DNA of 64,000 nt from Morganella morganii H1r (GTDB lineage Bacteria; Pseudomonadota; Gammaproteobacteria; Enterobacterales; Enterobacteriaceae): NCBI RefSeq assembly GCF_000633515.1, contig NZ_AYMP01000004.1, positions 186,001 to 250,000 on the forward strand, written 5' to 3'. Shown piece after piece: positions 1 to 11,270 of this stretch. The notes under the pieces were generated by a model. The model did no database searches. It saw only the letters and a list, made by a program, of their open reading frames with translations, and was not told the origin of the DNA. The position numbers and the translations under genes were made by a program. How positions within the stretch are numbered: position 1 is the stretch's first letter; the number at the start of each line of letters is the position of its first letter.

Positions 1-3000
1 AGCCGAGCAGTGATTCCTGCACCGGATAACCCGCGTCCTGTGCTTCCAGCAGGAACTGCACCACATACAGCGTGACAAACGGATCGGTTTCCGGCATCGC
101 CTGCCATTCACCGATACCACCCTGACCATTCTGCCGTGTCAGCAGTGTGGTCATGGTCTGTTGCAGCTGTTTGCGGATCGCCGCCTGTGACTGCAATGTG
201 CTGATTTCCGGATTACGCTGACTGAACAGCAGCGGAATGGCGCGGCTGGTGATCTGCTCCGAACAGTTATACGGATAGTTATCCAGATACTGCGACAGCG
301 CCTCACTCATCACCATCGGCGAGTATGACACCCGCGCATCCCGTTTGGCATAGTTATCAAACATCTGCCGCAGCGCCGTCACCCGTTGCTGTTTACCGTC
401 CATCCGTCCGAGAGACGAGCGGGTGCGGTAAGCCGAGGCCGGACGGACTGACAGATTCTGCGTGCGGACTGCCGATTTATCCCCGGAAGTGACACGGAAA
501 GTGATATCCGCCGTGCCCGGCAGCGCATTGGCTTTCAGGCGGAACGACAGTACTGCCTCTTTCTTCTCACCGAGGGTGATCTGCTCACGGCTGCTGCCGG
601 TGATTTCCAGTGCCGGATCAGCGCTGACAGTGACATCCAGCGGCACCGCTTCGCCGCTCAGGCCGGTCAGATTATTGGCAATACCGAGGGAGACATCAAA
701 TTCATCCCCCGGGGAGACCATGGCCGGAATATTCGGCGTCAGCACAAAATCATCCCGTACCGTTGTGCTGCTCTGTGTGTGACCGATGCGGTCAGGTGAA
801 ACCGATACTGCCATCACGCGGATCTTACCGTTGAAATAATCCGGCACCTGATAATTAAAGACCGCGTCACCATCAACGGCAGTGATCCCCGACCAGTACG
901 CTACCGGTTCATCCCGCTTGCGTTTGAACGGATTAAGATGCAGATCGATTCCTTCTCCGGCATCCCCGCCCGGTGCTGCGGTCAGCGCCATCATTTTGCT
1001 GAATTCCGGCAGGATCAGGTCAAGGATCTGGGTGCTTTTCACTTCCAGCGCCCGTTTGCGGAAGAAATAGTCGAGCGGATCCTTCAGACGGTAACGCGCC
1101 ACCTGCAATATGCCTTCATCGATGGCAAAGACCACCACATTCTGCGGCGAGGTGGTTTTCACATGAACCGCCAGATTTTCACCCGGTTTCATCACGTCCG
1201 GCGATGTCAGTGAAATCCCCGCGTTAAACGCCTCATGGCTGACACGGAACGGCTGTACGCCGAAGCTCAGCGGGCTCATAAAGATTTCATCGGAGTTGAT
1301 ATCGCGGACAAACTGCACGTTAACATAGCCGTTGCCGGTCAGCTCTGCCGGTACGCGGATTTTCTGCACCGAGTTAGTGGTGTCCGCGCGGAACCACACC
1401 CACTGATACACTTTGTCGCGCTCAATGGTGATAATACCGCTGCCGGTGTACGGCGCGCTGACAGCAATTTCAATCTCTTCGCCCGGTTTGTATTCCTCTT
1501 TATTCAGCGTCAGCTGCAGTTCCGCATTGCGATCCAGCGAGCGGGTGATATTCGCGTTACCGGCAACGGTGTAGTCGGTTCTGTTCAGCACATTACCGTC
1601 CGCATCTTCCGCCTGTAAGATAAAGTGGCCGGGTTTCGAGGTGTTCAGTGTGAAATCTGTACCGGTGCTGCTGATGGTCAGCGGTTGTTCATCAATCCGG
1701 GTTTCTTTCAGTCTGGACTGATATTTGAAGACCCCGGACGGCTGGCGCATCAGCACCGAAATGTATTTCTGCTCCAGAAGCACCAGTTTCAGATTGCTCT
1801 TTTCAATACGGGTCAGTGACGGATCCACCGCAATCAGATTCAGTACCCGCAGTGCATCCTTACTGATGTAATCTGTGTCGCCGTCCGCTTTGATACCCAC
1901 CAGCGAATCATGCGGGGAGACCAGTACCCGCGCCGCTGCCGTGACCGAACGGCCGCTGCCCGGCTCAAACGCTTCGGTGAACAGTTGTAACTGATAGGTC
2001 GCTTCGGCGTAGTTTTCCAGCCCTAACGCCAGCAGTGCGGCACCGTTTTCATCGGTGGTGCGCTCTTCAAGCTGTGTTTCAAAGTTATCCGTACTGCGGC
2101 TGTTTTCATAGAAACGATAATCCGGATACTGCGTGAATGACGGATAAACCGGCCGCATGGTCATTTTTGTCGCGATACGGCGGTTCTGCGCCGGAGTGCC
2201 GAACAGGTTCTGCACATCAACCGCTGCCTGTAATTCATCCGGTTTCACCCAGCCCTGCTGACGATCCGGTGTCAGTTTCAGCGCCACCTTCATGCTGTCC
2301 GGTTCAAACTCTTTCACCACCACAGTGGTGGTGCCGAGCAGGCGCAGATCGTTCTCATCTTTACCTTCCAGGTAGAGATAGATATTCCAGTCGCCGGTCG
2401 GGGCGTTTTCCGATGTGGTGTAGCTCAGTTCGCTGAAACCGGTGGCATCAAGAATAATCTGCTGTGAGTGCATCAGCGTGTCGCGCGGGTCGCGGATCTC
2501 CGCCCGCAGCGGGATGCCGGTCAGCGGGGTTTTCCAGTCATAGGTGCGGGTGATAAGCCCCGCATGAAAGGTTTCCCCCGGCCGGTAAATACCGCGATCT
2601 GAGAAGAGATAACTGCTGAGGGTGCGCGGATCTTCCGGGGTTTCGTCGCCGTAAATATCAAAGCGCGAGAAGTCCGGCTGGCGGTCATACCAGGCATTGA
2701 CCGGCAGGAAGGAGACATCCCCCTCTTTTTCCGCCAGGAACATTACCGCCATCTGCTCATTACGGAAATCATGCAGCGGCGGGAATGCGGCGTGGCCGTC
2801 ACTGCCGGTCACACGGCTCAGCAGTGTGGTGCCGTTTTTGGCCACCACCGAGACTTTCGCATCACTGACCGGCTCGCCGGTATACACGGACTGCACGAAT
2901 ACATCCCGCGAGCCGTCGAGGGAAGATTTCGCAATGATCCCCATATCAGTGACCACCACGAAGCGCGAATCGAGAACCGCGTCCTCTTCGTAATCCTCAT

Positions 3001-4753
3001 CCCCTTCGTCATAGCTTTCCGCTTCCGGGGCTTCCGCCGGTTTAGCCGGATCCCACGCCCGCAGGCTCAGCAGGAATATGCCGCGTTTTGCGGACGGGTC
3101 GGCTGAGAGGTATTTGCTCAGGTCGATACCTTTGTACTGAATATCGCCGGGGCTGGCGGCTGACAACGCCGTCTGATAGGTAAAATGCTCCGTAAAGTAT
3201 TCATCACTCAGGCGGTTAAAATCCGTTGAGGTAAAGTTTTTATCCTTAAAGGAGACGATGTGCTGTAACTGGCCCGGGATCACCCGTTTCACATCCAGTT
3301 GCAGGCCCGGGAAGTTACGTGCCGCGACGGTGATCTGTTTTTCACCTTTCATCGACAGCAGTGCCCCGTCTGACATAAAGCGCAGTGTTTTCGGGTAATC
3401 CGGGATGCGTACCGGCAGATAACGTGATGTTTTCAGGTAATAACCGCCCGCTGAACTCATACCGCCGGTGATTTCCACCAGCAGCCAGCGGTTGGCCGGG
3501 GCGTTATAACTGAAGCTGAATGCTGCCTGATTTTCCTGCTCGCTGTCATCCGGAGTCAGCGTGACCGGCTCTGATAAGGCAATGACTTTTTCGCTGATAT
3601 CATCCGGTTTCCAGTCGTCGTAAATACCCTCAGAATGATAATCCGGGTGTTTTTCCGGCAGCAGACGGGCACGAACCGCTTTTGTGATCTGTTTTTCATT
3701 CACCGGGTCGGAGAATGACACAATCAGGGCGCGGCGATCTTTTCCGTCATCTGATTCCACCAGCTGGCTGTCAATGCCCGTCACATCCAGACTGTAGCGG
3801 TTCGGCACGATCACACGGAAGGTTTCATCTTTTTCCGTGGTATTCGCCGGAACGACCGCACCGACACCGGCTCTGACCGTCAGCAGCACTTCGCTGTCCG
3901 TATCATTGAGTGCCAGCTGCCCGGAGTGGATCCAGGCTTTGAGTTTTTTATCATCATAAGTGACGGTATACGGTACCGGCTTACCATCGCGGGTCAGCGA
4001 CAGACGTGATTCCAGATTTTTGACATCAGCGGGGGCATTGAAGGTCAGGCCGATAATGGCGTGTTTTTTCATCGGATCCTGCGGATCCTGATAGAACTCC
4101 GCCCGGCCGCCGCGATAATAAAACTCAGGGGTGGTAAAGGTCTTTTGTTTCTCCGCTAACGCCACCTGCGGAGCCAGCAGTGTTTTGGCATCCATATCGA
4201 CGGTGTAAGTTTTCCCCATCGGGAAGATTTTTTTCGCTGTGAATACCAGCTTGCGGTCATTACGCCACTGCCACTCACCTTCCGTTGCGGGGGTCAGAGT
4301 AATACCGGCAGTGACCGGTTTGCCGATCAGCGTCACCGGTGCGGCAGAGCGGGAGAATGTCACCACCACAATCTGCGCTGAATTATCATCACGGTTATAA
4401 TTCACTGCCGAAGGGCGCTGCACAGACGCGGAAATATCCTGCACCACCAGCGGTGCGACATCCACCGGCCCGGGTTTGTTCTGGTACCAGTGCCAGGTGT
4501 AATAACTGCCCGCTGCCACCGCAGCGGTCAGCAGCAATAAGGCAAAAATGGTCTTCGGATAGCGGTTTACACCCCGCTCCAGCCGGACAAGCTGATTACC
4601 GGCAAAGGTCACCCAGCCTGGTACCGCCCAGCGGATCCGTCCGGTGAACGGGCGCAGCAGAAACCCCAGCAGCGTAAAAAGATAAACAAGACCTCGTGCT
4701 GCCAGACGCAGCAGAATAAAAGGTAAGCGGAGGATAAAACGCAGAACGTCCAT
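1..4753 (-). CDS. alpha-2-macroglobulin family protein (5' part, C-terminus outside window)
   Basis: Bacterial alpha-2-macroglobulin-like protein of the YfhM/YfaS group, periplasm-facing large proteins thought to trap attacking proteases. The in-window part is about 1584 codons from an ATG at 4753. The N-terminus has two hydrophobic stretches (about residues 4-34 and 68-85) and no lipobox cysteine, so it looks membrane-anchored rather than a lipoprotein like E. coli YfhM. The body is the usual series of beta-sandwich repeats. The motif NCSEQ (Cys about residue 1497, base 263-265) is the CxEQ thioester signature of trapping A2Ms. The frame runs off the left edge, so the C-terminal receptor-like part is missing here. 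No pbpC-like partner is visible in the window. Confidence 0.9.
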   Translation of the reverse strand, partial: MDVLRFILRLPFILLRLAARGLVYLFTLLGFLLRPFTGRIRWAVPGWVTFAGNQLVRLERGVNRYPKTIFALLLLTAAVAAGSYYTWHWYQNKPGPVDVAPLVVQDISASVQRPSAVNYNRDDNSAQIVVVTFSRSAAPVTLIGKPVTAGITLTPATEGEWQWRNDRKLVFTAKKIFPMGKTYTVDMDAKTLLAPQVALAEKQKTFTTPEFYYRGGRAEFYQDPQDPMKKHAIIGLTFNAPADVKNLESRLSLTRDGKPVPYTVTYDDKKLKAWIHSGQLALNDTDSEVLLTVRAGVGAVVPANTTEKDETFRVIVPNRYSLDVTGIDSQLVESDDGKDRRALIVSFSDPVNEKQITKAVRARLLPEKHPDYHSEGIYDDWKPDDISEKVIALSEPVTLTPDDSEQENQAAFSFSYNAPANRWLLVEITGGMSSAGGYYLKTSRYLPVRIPDYPKTLRFMSDGALLSMKGEKQITVAARNFPGLQLDVKRVIPGQLQHIVSFKDKNFTSTDFNRLSDEYFTEHFTYQTALSAASPGDIQYKGIDLSKYLSADPSAKRGIFLLSLRAWDPAKPAEAPEAESYDEGDEDYEEDAVLDSRFVVVTDMGIIAKSSLDGSRDVFVQSVYTGEPVSDAKVSVVAKNGTTLLSRVTGSDGHAAFPPLHDFRNEQMAVMFLAEKEGDVSFLPVNAWYDRQPDFSRFDIYGDETPEDPRTLSSYLFSDRGIYRPGETFHAGLITRTYDWKTPLTGIPLRAEIRDPRDTLMHSQQIILDATGFSELSYTTSENAPTGDWNIYLYLEGKDENDLRLLGTTTVVVKEFEPDSMKVALKLTPDRQQGWVKPDELQAAVDVQNLFGTPAQNRRIATKMTMRPVYPSFTQYPDYRFYENSRSTDNFETQLEERTTDENGAALLALGLENYAEATYQLQLFTEAFEPGSGRSVTAAARVLVSPHDSLVGIKADGDTDYISKDALRVLNLIAVDPSLTRIEKSNLKLVLLEQKYISVLMRQPSGVFKYQSRLKETRIDEQPLTISSTGTDFTLNTSKPGHFILQAEDADGNVLNRTDYTVAGNANITRSLDRNAELQLTLNKEEYKPGEEIEIAVSAPYTGSGIITIERDKVYQWVWFRADTTNSVQKIRVPAELTGNGYVNVQFVRDINSDEIFMSPLSFGVQPFRVSHEAFNAGISLTSPDVMKPGENLAVHVKTTSPQNVVVFAIDEGILQVARYRLKDPLDYFFRKRALEVKSTQILDLILPEFSKMMALTAAPGGDAGEGIDLHLNPFKRKRDEPVAYWSGITAVDGDAVFNYQVPDYFNGKIRVMAVSVSPDRIGHTQSSTTVRDDFVLTPNIPAMVSPGDEFDVSLGIANNLTGLSGEAVPLDVTVSADPALEITGSSREQITLGEKKEAVLSFRLKANALPGTADITFRVTSGDKSAVRTQNLSVRPASAYRTRSSLGRMDGKQQRVTALRQMFDNYAKRDARVSYSPMVMSEALSQYLDNYPYNCSEQITSRAIPLLFSQRNPEISTLQSQAAIRKQLQQTMTTLLTRQNGQGGIGEWQAMPETDPFVTLYVVQFLLEAQDAGYPVQESLLG

Positions 4754-4902
4754 GACAACATTTTCCTCTGTGTGTTGAGACTGACATCAGTTTGCCGCAG
4801 CACACAGTGAAATCCGGTTCAGCCGGAAGCTGTCAGTGCCCGATACTCTCATCCTCCATAAAACAGCCCATAAAGCAAATTATTGCATAAGGAATAATCT
4901 TA

Positions 4903-4932
4903 AATTACGGCCCCGCCGTGTCCGCCGGGGCC
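4903..4932 (-). terminator. probable ampC terminator
   Basis: A GC-rich inverted repeat (arms GGCCCCG/CGGGGCC) lies just after the ampC stop codon. The U-tract is weak (GTAATTTAAG), so termination here is probable rather than certain. Confidence 0.5.
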
Positions 4933-4947
4933 GGTTCAGGAAAAACA

Positions 4948-6197
<1,250 letters not shown>

Positions 6198-7073
6198 ATG
6201 GTCAGACGTTACCTCCCCCTTAACCCGCTGCGCGCCTTTGAGGCCGCCGCCCGTCATCTCAGTTTTACCCGCGCGGCGATTGAGCTGAATGTCACCCATG
6301 CCGCCGTCAGCCAGCAGGTCAGAGTGCTGGAAGAGCAGCTCGGCTGTGCGCTGTTTACCCGCGTCTCGCGCGGGCTGGTGCTGACCCATGAAGGTGAAGG
6401 ATTACTGCCGGTGCTGAATGAGGCGTTTGACCGGATTGCGGACACGCTGGAGTGTTTTTCTCACGGGCAGTTCCGTGAGCGGGTGAAAGTGGGGGTGGTC
6501 GGGACATTTGCCGCAGGCTGGCTGCTGCCGCGTCTGAGCGGATTTTATGACAGCCATCCGCATATTGATCTGCATATCTCCACCCACAATAACCACGTGG
6601 ACCCGGCGGCGGAAGGGCATGATTATACGATCCGTTTCGGTAACGGCGCATGGCATGAATCGGATGCGGAACTGATTTTCAGTGCACCGCACGCCCCGCT
6701 GTGCTCACCGGCGATTGCAGAACAGTTACAGCAGCCGGATGATGTTCACCGCTTCACGCTGCTGCGTTCATTCCGCCGGGATGAGTGGAGCCGCTGGCTG
6801 GATTGTGCAGGCGGCACACCGCCTTCCCCGTCACAGCCGGTCATGGTGTTTGATACCTCACTGGCCATGGCGGAAGCGGCACAATTGGGTGCCGGAGTTG
6901 CAATTGCGCCGGTGAGTATGTTCAGCCGCCTGTTGCAGTCGGGCGCACTGGTACAGCCGTTTGCCGCTGAGATCACCCTCGGCGGCTACTGGCTGACCCG
7001 GTTACAGTCCCGCACGGAAACCCCGGCCATGCAGCAGTTTTCCCGCTGGCTGCTGAATACGGCAGCGGAGTAA
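6198..7073 (+). CDS. ampR: LysR-type regulator of ampC
   Basis: 291-residue LysR-type regulator. It has an N-terminal winged helix-turn-helix (about residues 8-65: LRAFEAAARHLSFTRAA, then VSQQVRVLEEQLG) and a C-terminal effector domain that binds UDP-MurNAc-pentapeptide (repressing) or anhydro-muropeptides (activating). Gly102 and Asp135, positions where substitutions give constitutive AmpC in Enterobacter/Citrobacter, are wild type here (VG at 101-102, VD at 134-135). The strain therefore looks inducible, not derepressed, at this locus. The gene is convergent with the hyb operon, with a gap of only 3 bp to hypA. Confidence 0.96.
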   Translation: MVRRYLPLNPLRAFEAAARHLSFTRAAIELNVTHAAVSQQVRVLEEQLGCALFTRVSRGLVLTHEGEGLLPVLNEAFDRIADTLECFSHGQFRERVKVGVVGTFAAGWLLPRLSGFYDSHPHIDLHISTHNNHVDPAAEGHDYTIRFGNGAWHESDAELIFSAPHAPLCSPAIAEQLQQPDDVHRFTLLRSFRRDEWSRWLDCAGGTPPSPSQPVMVFDTSLAMAEAAQLGAGVAIAPVSMFSRLLQSGALVQPFAAEITLGGYWLTRLQSRTETPAMQQFSRWLLNTAAE

Positions 7074-7076
7074 AAT

Positions 7077-7418
7077 TCACTCACCTTCCAGACTTTTTAC
7101 CCGCAAATCATCGCCGTCACTGATGCGCAGCCGTTCGCTGCCGCAATGCGGGCAGCATCCGGCGTGCTGCATGATTTCGGCCTCACGGCTGCAATCCCAG
7201 CACCACGCCTGTGCCGGGATAACATCAACATGCAGTGTGCAGCCCTGCGCCACGGTATCACGGCAGGCGATATCAAAACAGAAGTGCAGCGCACTCTCCT
7301 CAACATCCGCCAGTGCGCCGACTTCCAGCCAGACATCCGTCACCCGCGTGATACCGTGCTGTTCAGCCTGCTCGCGGATAATATCCGCCGCGCTCATGCA
7401 CAGGGATAACTCATGCAT
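7077..7418 (-). CDS. hybF: hydrogenase nickel-insertion protein HypA/HybF
   Basis: 113-residue nickel chaperone for [NiFe]-hydrogenase maturation. It begins MHELSL, with the N-terminal His2 that binds nickel, and has a zinc-binding pair of Cys motifs (CWDC and CPHC, about residues 73-98). It is the last gene of the hyb operon and overlaps hybE by 8 bp. In E. coli hybG follows hybF; here the next gene is the convergent ampR, so hybG is not at this locus. Confidence 0.93.
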   Translation of the reverse strand: MHELSLCMSAADIIREQAEQHGITRVTDVWLEVGALADVEESALHFCFDIACRDTVAQGCTLHVDVIPAQAWCWDCSREAEIMQHAGCCPHCGSERLRISDGDDLRVKSLEGE

Positions 7419-7902
7419 GCCGGGGTACCGGTTTACCGGTAAACAGCGCTCTGCGCCCGGCCATCACCGGGGCATCCGGATCGGTGACCGGCAGTGAGAG
7501 CAGCATACGCGCACTGTCATCTGCCAGCCTCATTCCTTCCTGCGGGGACAGTGTATGCGGCAGCGGCGACAGCAGCGAACACGCCAGATACTGAGATACC
7601 CCTTCCAGCTCACCGACCGTGAATGTTATGGTGCCGTACGGCAGCCGCAGGCCGATTTTTTCACTGACTTTGCGTGGTGGCCAGAGTTGATCCGGCCCCG
7701 GAAAAATCACGGCACTGAACATCCACGGCGTGATCACACACCCCGTCCACTGCCCTTCAAACAGTGTCAGTTCCGTGACATACACCGGCATCGACGGGTG
7801 CAGGAAGGTGAGATCATGCATAGTATCTGCCGCTATCTTTTCAAATGCTTCGCGGATCTGCGTTGCCGGGCTGTGCATAAAGCCCTGAATATCCTCAGAC
7901 AT
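7411..7902 (-). CDS. hybE: hydrogenase-2 assembly chaperone HybE
   Basis: 163-residue cytoplasmic chaperone. In E. coli HybE binds the Tat-targeted small subunit precursor HybO and coordinates assembly and export of hydrogenase-2. Recognition rests on length, position between hybD and hybF, and the conserved core with VYVTELTLFEGQW and GCVITPWMFSAV. The start overlaps hybD by 8 bp, suggesting translational coupling. Confidence 0.9.
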   Translation of the reverse strand: MSEDIQGFMHSPATQIREAFEKIAADTMHDLTFLHPSMPVYVTELTLFEGQWTGCVITPWMFSAVIFPGPDQLWPPRKVSEKIGLRLPYGTITFTVGELEGVSQYLACSLLSPLPHTLSPQEGMRLADDSARMLLSLPVTDPDAPVMAGRRALFTGKPVPRHA

Positions 7903-8392
7903 CTGCTGTCTCCTTCTTCACCACCTCAACGCCCGATTCCCGCAGTACCGCCAGCACCTGCTGCAGTGCCGGTTCAACGGCGGCCTGCAGTCGCGGGGTC
8001 AGACCGATATCCGGCTCCAGCGAGGCCGGAACCACGCCCACCAGCGTCAGTTTGGCGGGGAATTCCCCGGTAAAACGCAGTGCAGACAACACATCAGACA
8101 GCCCCAGCTGGTGCGGGGAAATTTTATTGGTGAACAGCGCCGGCACTTCCTCATCCCGCAGAATGCGGATGGTACCCGGTGCACTTTTCGCCGTCACAAT
8201 GGCATCGGTGATAATCAGATGATCCCGCCCGGCCATGCTGTCGAGCAGCTCCATCCCTGCCGTGCCGCCGTCCATCACGTCCACATAATCCGGCAGGATA
8301 TAGCGCTCCGCCAGTGCTTCCGCAATATGCACGCCGATGGCTTCATCGGTCAGCAGAATATTGCCGACACCTAATACCAGAATCCGCATCAC
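7895..8392 (-). CDS. hybD: hydrogenase-2 maturation endopeptidase HybD
   Basis: 165-residue nickel-dependent endopeptidase that removes the C-terminal extension of HybC after nickel insertion. The N-terminus RILVLGVGNILLTDEAIGVH carries the family's GxGN and acidic nickel-ligand region, with further ligands around DGGTAGMELLD. It overlaps hybC by 4 bp (ATGA-type junction), fitting coupled expression with its substrate. Confidence 0.95.
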   Translation of the reverse strand: MMRILVLGVGNILLTDEAIGVHIAEALAERYILPDYVDVMDGGTAGMELLDSMAGRDHLIITDAIVTAKSAPGTIRILRDEEVPALFTNKISPHQLGLSDVLSALRFTGEFPAKLTLVGVVPASLEPDIGLTPRLQAAVEPALQQVLAVLRESGVEVVKKETADV

Positions 8393-10092
8393 AGCACCTT
8401 CACTGATACCGTTTCACGGCCATCAACATCAACAATATGAACCGCACATGCCATGCACGGGTCGAATGAGTGGATAGTGCGCACCACTTCCAGCGGTTTT
8501 TCCGGATCGGCAATTTTCAGCCCGACCAGCGACTGCTCATACGGCCCCGCCACATTATCGTGATTGCGCGGCCCGCAGTTCCAGGTGGACGGCACCACCG
8601 CCTGATAGTTTTCAATCACACCGTCTTTGATCACCACCCAGTGCGATAACATGCCGCGCGGTGCTTCCAGGAAACCCACGCCTTTTATCACACCGGTAGC
8701 CGGGAATTCCGGTTTCACATAGGTGATGTGATCCCCGGTACCGATATTAGCGATCAGCGCGGCATACTGATGCTGCAACACCGCCTGTAATTCACAGCAG
8801 TGCACCGTACGGCCGATAATCCGCCCGAGTGTGGAATGCAGCTGTTTTACTTCCAGCGTGTTGCCGGTCAGGGTCTGATAAACCTCGATAATTTCATTCA
8901 GTTTTTCGGCTGTTCCCGGGTGTTTCGCCGCCAGTTTACAGAACATATTCGCCAGCGGACCGACTTCAACGGTTTTGCCGTACAGCGTCGGCGATTTCAC
9001 CCACGAGTATTTACCATCCGGGTCCCAGCCGGTGTATTTCGGCTCGGTTGTGCCTTCCCATGGTTTTTGCGGTGCTTCATCCTGATACCAGGAGTGCGGC
9101 GAGCTTTCCTGAATCCCTTCCAGCAGAAAAGCATCCGTCTGAGAATTAATCGGGCGGAAGGTCGCTAAATCAGCGTTTTCAATGTAGCCGCCGGGAAACA
9201 GGAAACTGCCGTTTTTGCCGTCGGTCGGGAATTCCGGCGTGCTCAGGTAGTTCACCGCGCCCTGCCCGGTTTCAAACCACTGCGGGTAAAATGCAGCAAT
9301 AACCGCAGTATCAATTTTATAAACCTGCTCAACGAAATCATTCAGCTTGTCGATAAATGATTTGATATACATCAGGCGTTCCAGGTTCAGCACACCGATA
9401 CCGTCGAGATTAATCGGGTTTGCCACCCCGCCGACCGCCAGGTTTTGGATATGCGGCGTTTTGCCGCCCAGCAGCGCCACAATGCGGTTAGCATCGCGCT
9501 GACATTCCAGTGCCTGTAAATAGTGCGCGACAGCAATCAGGTTCACTTCCGGCGGCAACTGCATCGCCGGGTGTCCCCAGTAGCCGTTGGCAAAAATCCC
9601 CAGCTGCCCGCTCTCCACCAGGGCTTTGATTTTATCCTGTACTCTGATGAATTCCTGTGTGCTGTTGAGCGGCCAGTCAGACACGCCATTCAGCATGGCA
9701 GAGGCTTTTGCCGGATCCGCTTTCAGTGCGGAGGTGATATCCACCCAGTCCAGCGCGGAAAGCTGATAAAAGTGAACGATATGGTCATGGGTGGTGTGCG
9801 CCGCCAGAATGATATTGCGGATGTACTGCGCATTCACCGGCACATCCAGGTTCAGGGCATTTTCCACGGCACGCACTGAGGCCAGCGCGTGTGTGGTGGT
9901 GCACACACCGCAGATGCGCTGGAGGATCATCCACGCATCACGCGGATCCTTGCCTTTGACGATTTTTTCCATTCCGCGCCACATGGTGCCTGACGCCCAG
10001 GCTTTGGTGACCACACCATCATCAATTTCACAGTCGATGCGTAAATGTCCTTCGATACGGGTGACCGGATCAATCGTAATTCTCTGGCTCAT
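8389..10092 (-). CDS. hybC: hydrogenase-2 large subunit
   Basis: 567-residue catalytic subunit of periplasm-facing uptake [NiFe]-hydrogenase-2. Nickel ligands are in the N-terminal RICGVCTTTH motif (about residue 58 onward) and the C-terminal DPCMACAVH motif. A 15-residue tail after that His is the extension HybD cleaves. Signature RIEGHLRI is near the N-terminus. The subunit has no signal peptide; it is exported with HybO through Tat. It overlaps hybB upstream by 4 bp and hybD downstream by 4 bp. Confidence 0.97.
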   Translation of the reverse strand: MSQRITIDPVTRIEGHLRIDCEIDDGVVTKAWASGTMWRGMEKIVKGKDPRDAWMILQRICGVCTTTHALASVRAVENALNLDVPVNAQYIRNIILAAHTTHDHIVHFYQLSALDWVDITSALKADPAKASAMLNGVSDWPLNSTQEFIRVQDKIKALVESGQLGIFANGYWGHPAMQLPPEVNLIAVAHYLQALECQRDANRIVALLGGKTPHIQNLAVGGVANPINLDGIGVLNLERLMYIKSFIDKLNDFVEQVYKIDTAVIAAFYPQWFETGQGAVNYLSTPEFPTDGKNGSFLFPGGYIENADLATFRPINSQTDAFLLEGIQESSPHSWYQDEAPQKPWEGTTEPKYTGWDPDGKYSWVKSPTLYGKTVEVGPLANMFCKLAAKHPGTAEKLNEIIEVYQTLTGNTLEVKQLHSTLGRIIGRTVHCCELQAVLQHQYAALIANIGTGDHITYVKPEFPATGVIKGVGFLEAPRGMLSHWVVIKDGVIENYQAVVPSTWNCGPRNHDNVAGPYEQSLVGLKIADPEKPLEVVRTIHSFDPCMACAVHIVDVDGRETVSVKVL

Positions 10093-11270
10093 GACTTGCT
10101 TGCCTCATGATAAGGGTGATCTGCGGTTTTATTGACTGCAGGGAGTATCGGTAACAGGCGGATCAGGAAAAGGTAAGCGCAGATCTCAACAGCCACGAAA
10201 CCAATGGAAATTAACAGTTCTTCCGTCGCCGGGAAGTAGTGATAGCCATTACCGGGATCAAACGCCAGCAATGAATAGGCAAGACGCCATGCCGCACAGC
10301 CGAGCAGCATGCTCACCGCACCGATGTAGAGCAGACGGGAATCGCGGCGGAACGCCGGGATACTGAAGACCGCCAGTGCAATCGCCATCAGCGCGATCTC
10401 GCACCAGAACAGCACAGCGTAATAATCCCCGGCGAAAGCCAGCCCGAACTTGCCGCGATAGATAAGCTCCCCGAAGCGCAGTACCAGAAACAGCGCCATC
10501 AGCACACTGACGGTCAGTGCCAGCTTGCCGAACAGCCGTTTTTCATCGGGGCCGTTGCCTTTCAGGCCGCTCTGCACCAGCGAGCCCTCAAAGACCACAA
10601 TGGAGAATCCCATAATAAAGGCGGTGAGCAGGGAGAACAGCGGCAGCATTTCATAACTCTGCCACAGCGGATAGACCTTGTGGCCTGCCGCAATCATCAG
10701 TGATCCCATCGATGACTGGTGCATAGCCGGTAACAACGCGCCGAGCGCTATCACAAAGAACAGGATTTTGTTCAGCCGCTTAAGAGAGATTTTCCAGCCC
10801 ATGCGTTCACAGAATGCCGGTGCCAGTTCCAGTGCCATCACGCCGATATAAATCGTCATACAGACCGCGGTTTCCAGCAGAACGGAGTTGACGTTAAAAA
10901 TCCCCGGAATAAAGAAGTTCGGCATATTCCAGTAACGACCAAGGTCAATGGTGATGGATAATCCGCCCAGCGAATACCCCAGCAGGCTTGCCAGCAATGC
11001 CGGACGTACCAGCGGGTGATATTCACCTTTATTGAATACATACACCGCCCACGCCAGCGCCCAGCCGCCGCAGGCAAAACCGGTACCGATCAGCAGGTCA
11101 AAGGCAATCCAGATCCCCCACGGATAGCCGCCGTTCAGATCAGAGACAGACCCCAGTCCGAAAATCAGACGTTTGACGATAAGCAGAACACAAAGGATAA
11201 CAAGCGGTCCGAAAATGATGATCGGCTTACTGAATAATTTTCCGCCGAGGGGTTTGGGATCATGACTCAT
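10089..11270 (-). CDS. hybB: hydrogenase-2 integral membrane subunit HybB
   Basis: 393-residue NrfD/PsrC-type membrane protein with about 10 transmembrane helices that passes electrons between hydrogenase-2 and the quinone pool. The start [10 protein letters not shown] matches E. coli HybB, so the ATG at 11270 is preferred over the one at 11297. It overlaps the end of hybA by 11 bp. Helices are evident, for example around [16 protein letters not shown] and [17 protein letters not shown]. Confidence 0.96.
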   Translation of the reverse strand: MSHDPKPLGGKLFSKPIIIFGPLVILCVLLIVKRLIFGLGSVSDLNGGYPWGIWIAFDLLIGTGFACGGWALAWAVYVFNKGEYHPLVRPALLASLLGYSLGGLSITIDLGRYWNMPNFFIPGIFNVNSVLLETAVCMTIYIGVMALELAPAFCERMGWKISLKRLNKILFFVIALGALLPAMHQSSMGSLMIAAGHKVYPLWQSYEMLPLFSLLTAFIMGFSIVVFEGSLVQSGLKGNGPDEKRLFGKLALTVSVLMALFLVLRFGELIYRGKFGLAFAGDYYAVLFWCEIALMAIALAVFSIPAFRRDSRLLYIGAVSMLLGCAAWRLAYSLLAFDPGNGYHYFPATEELLISIGFVAVEICAYLFLIRLLPILPAVNKTADHPYHEASKS

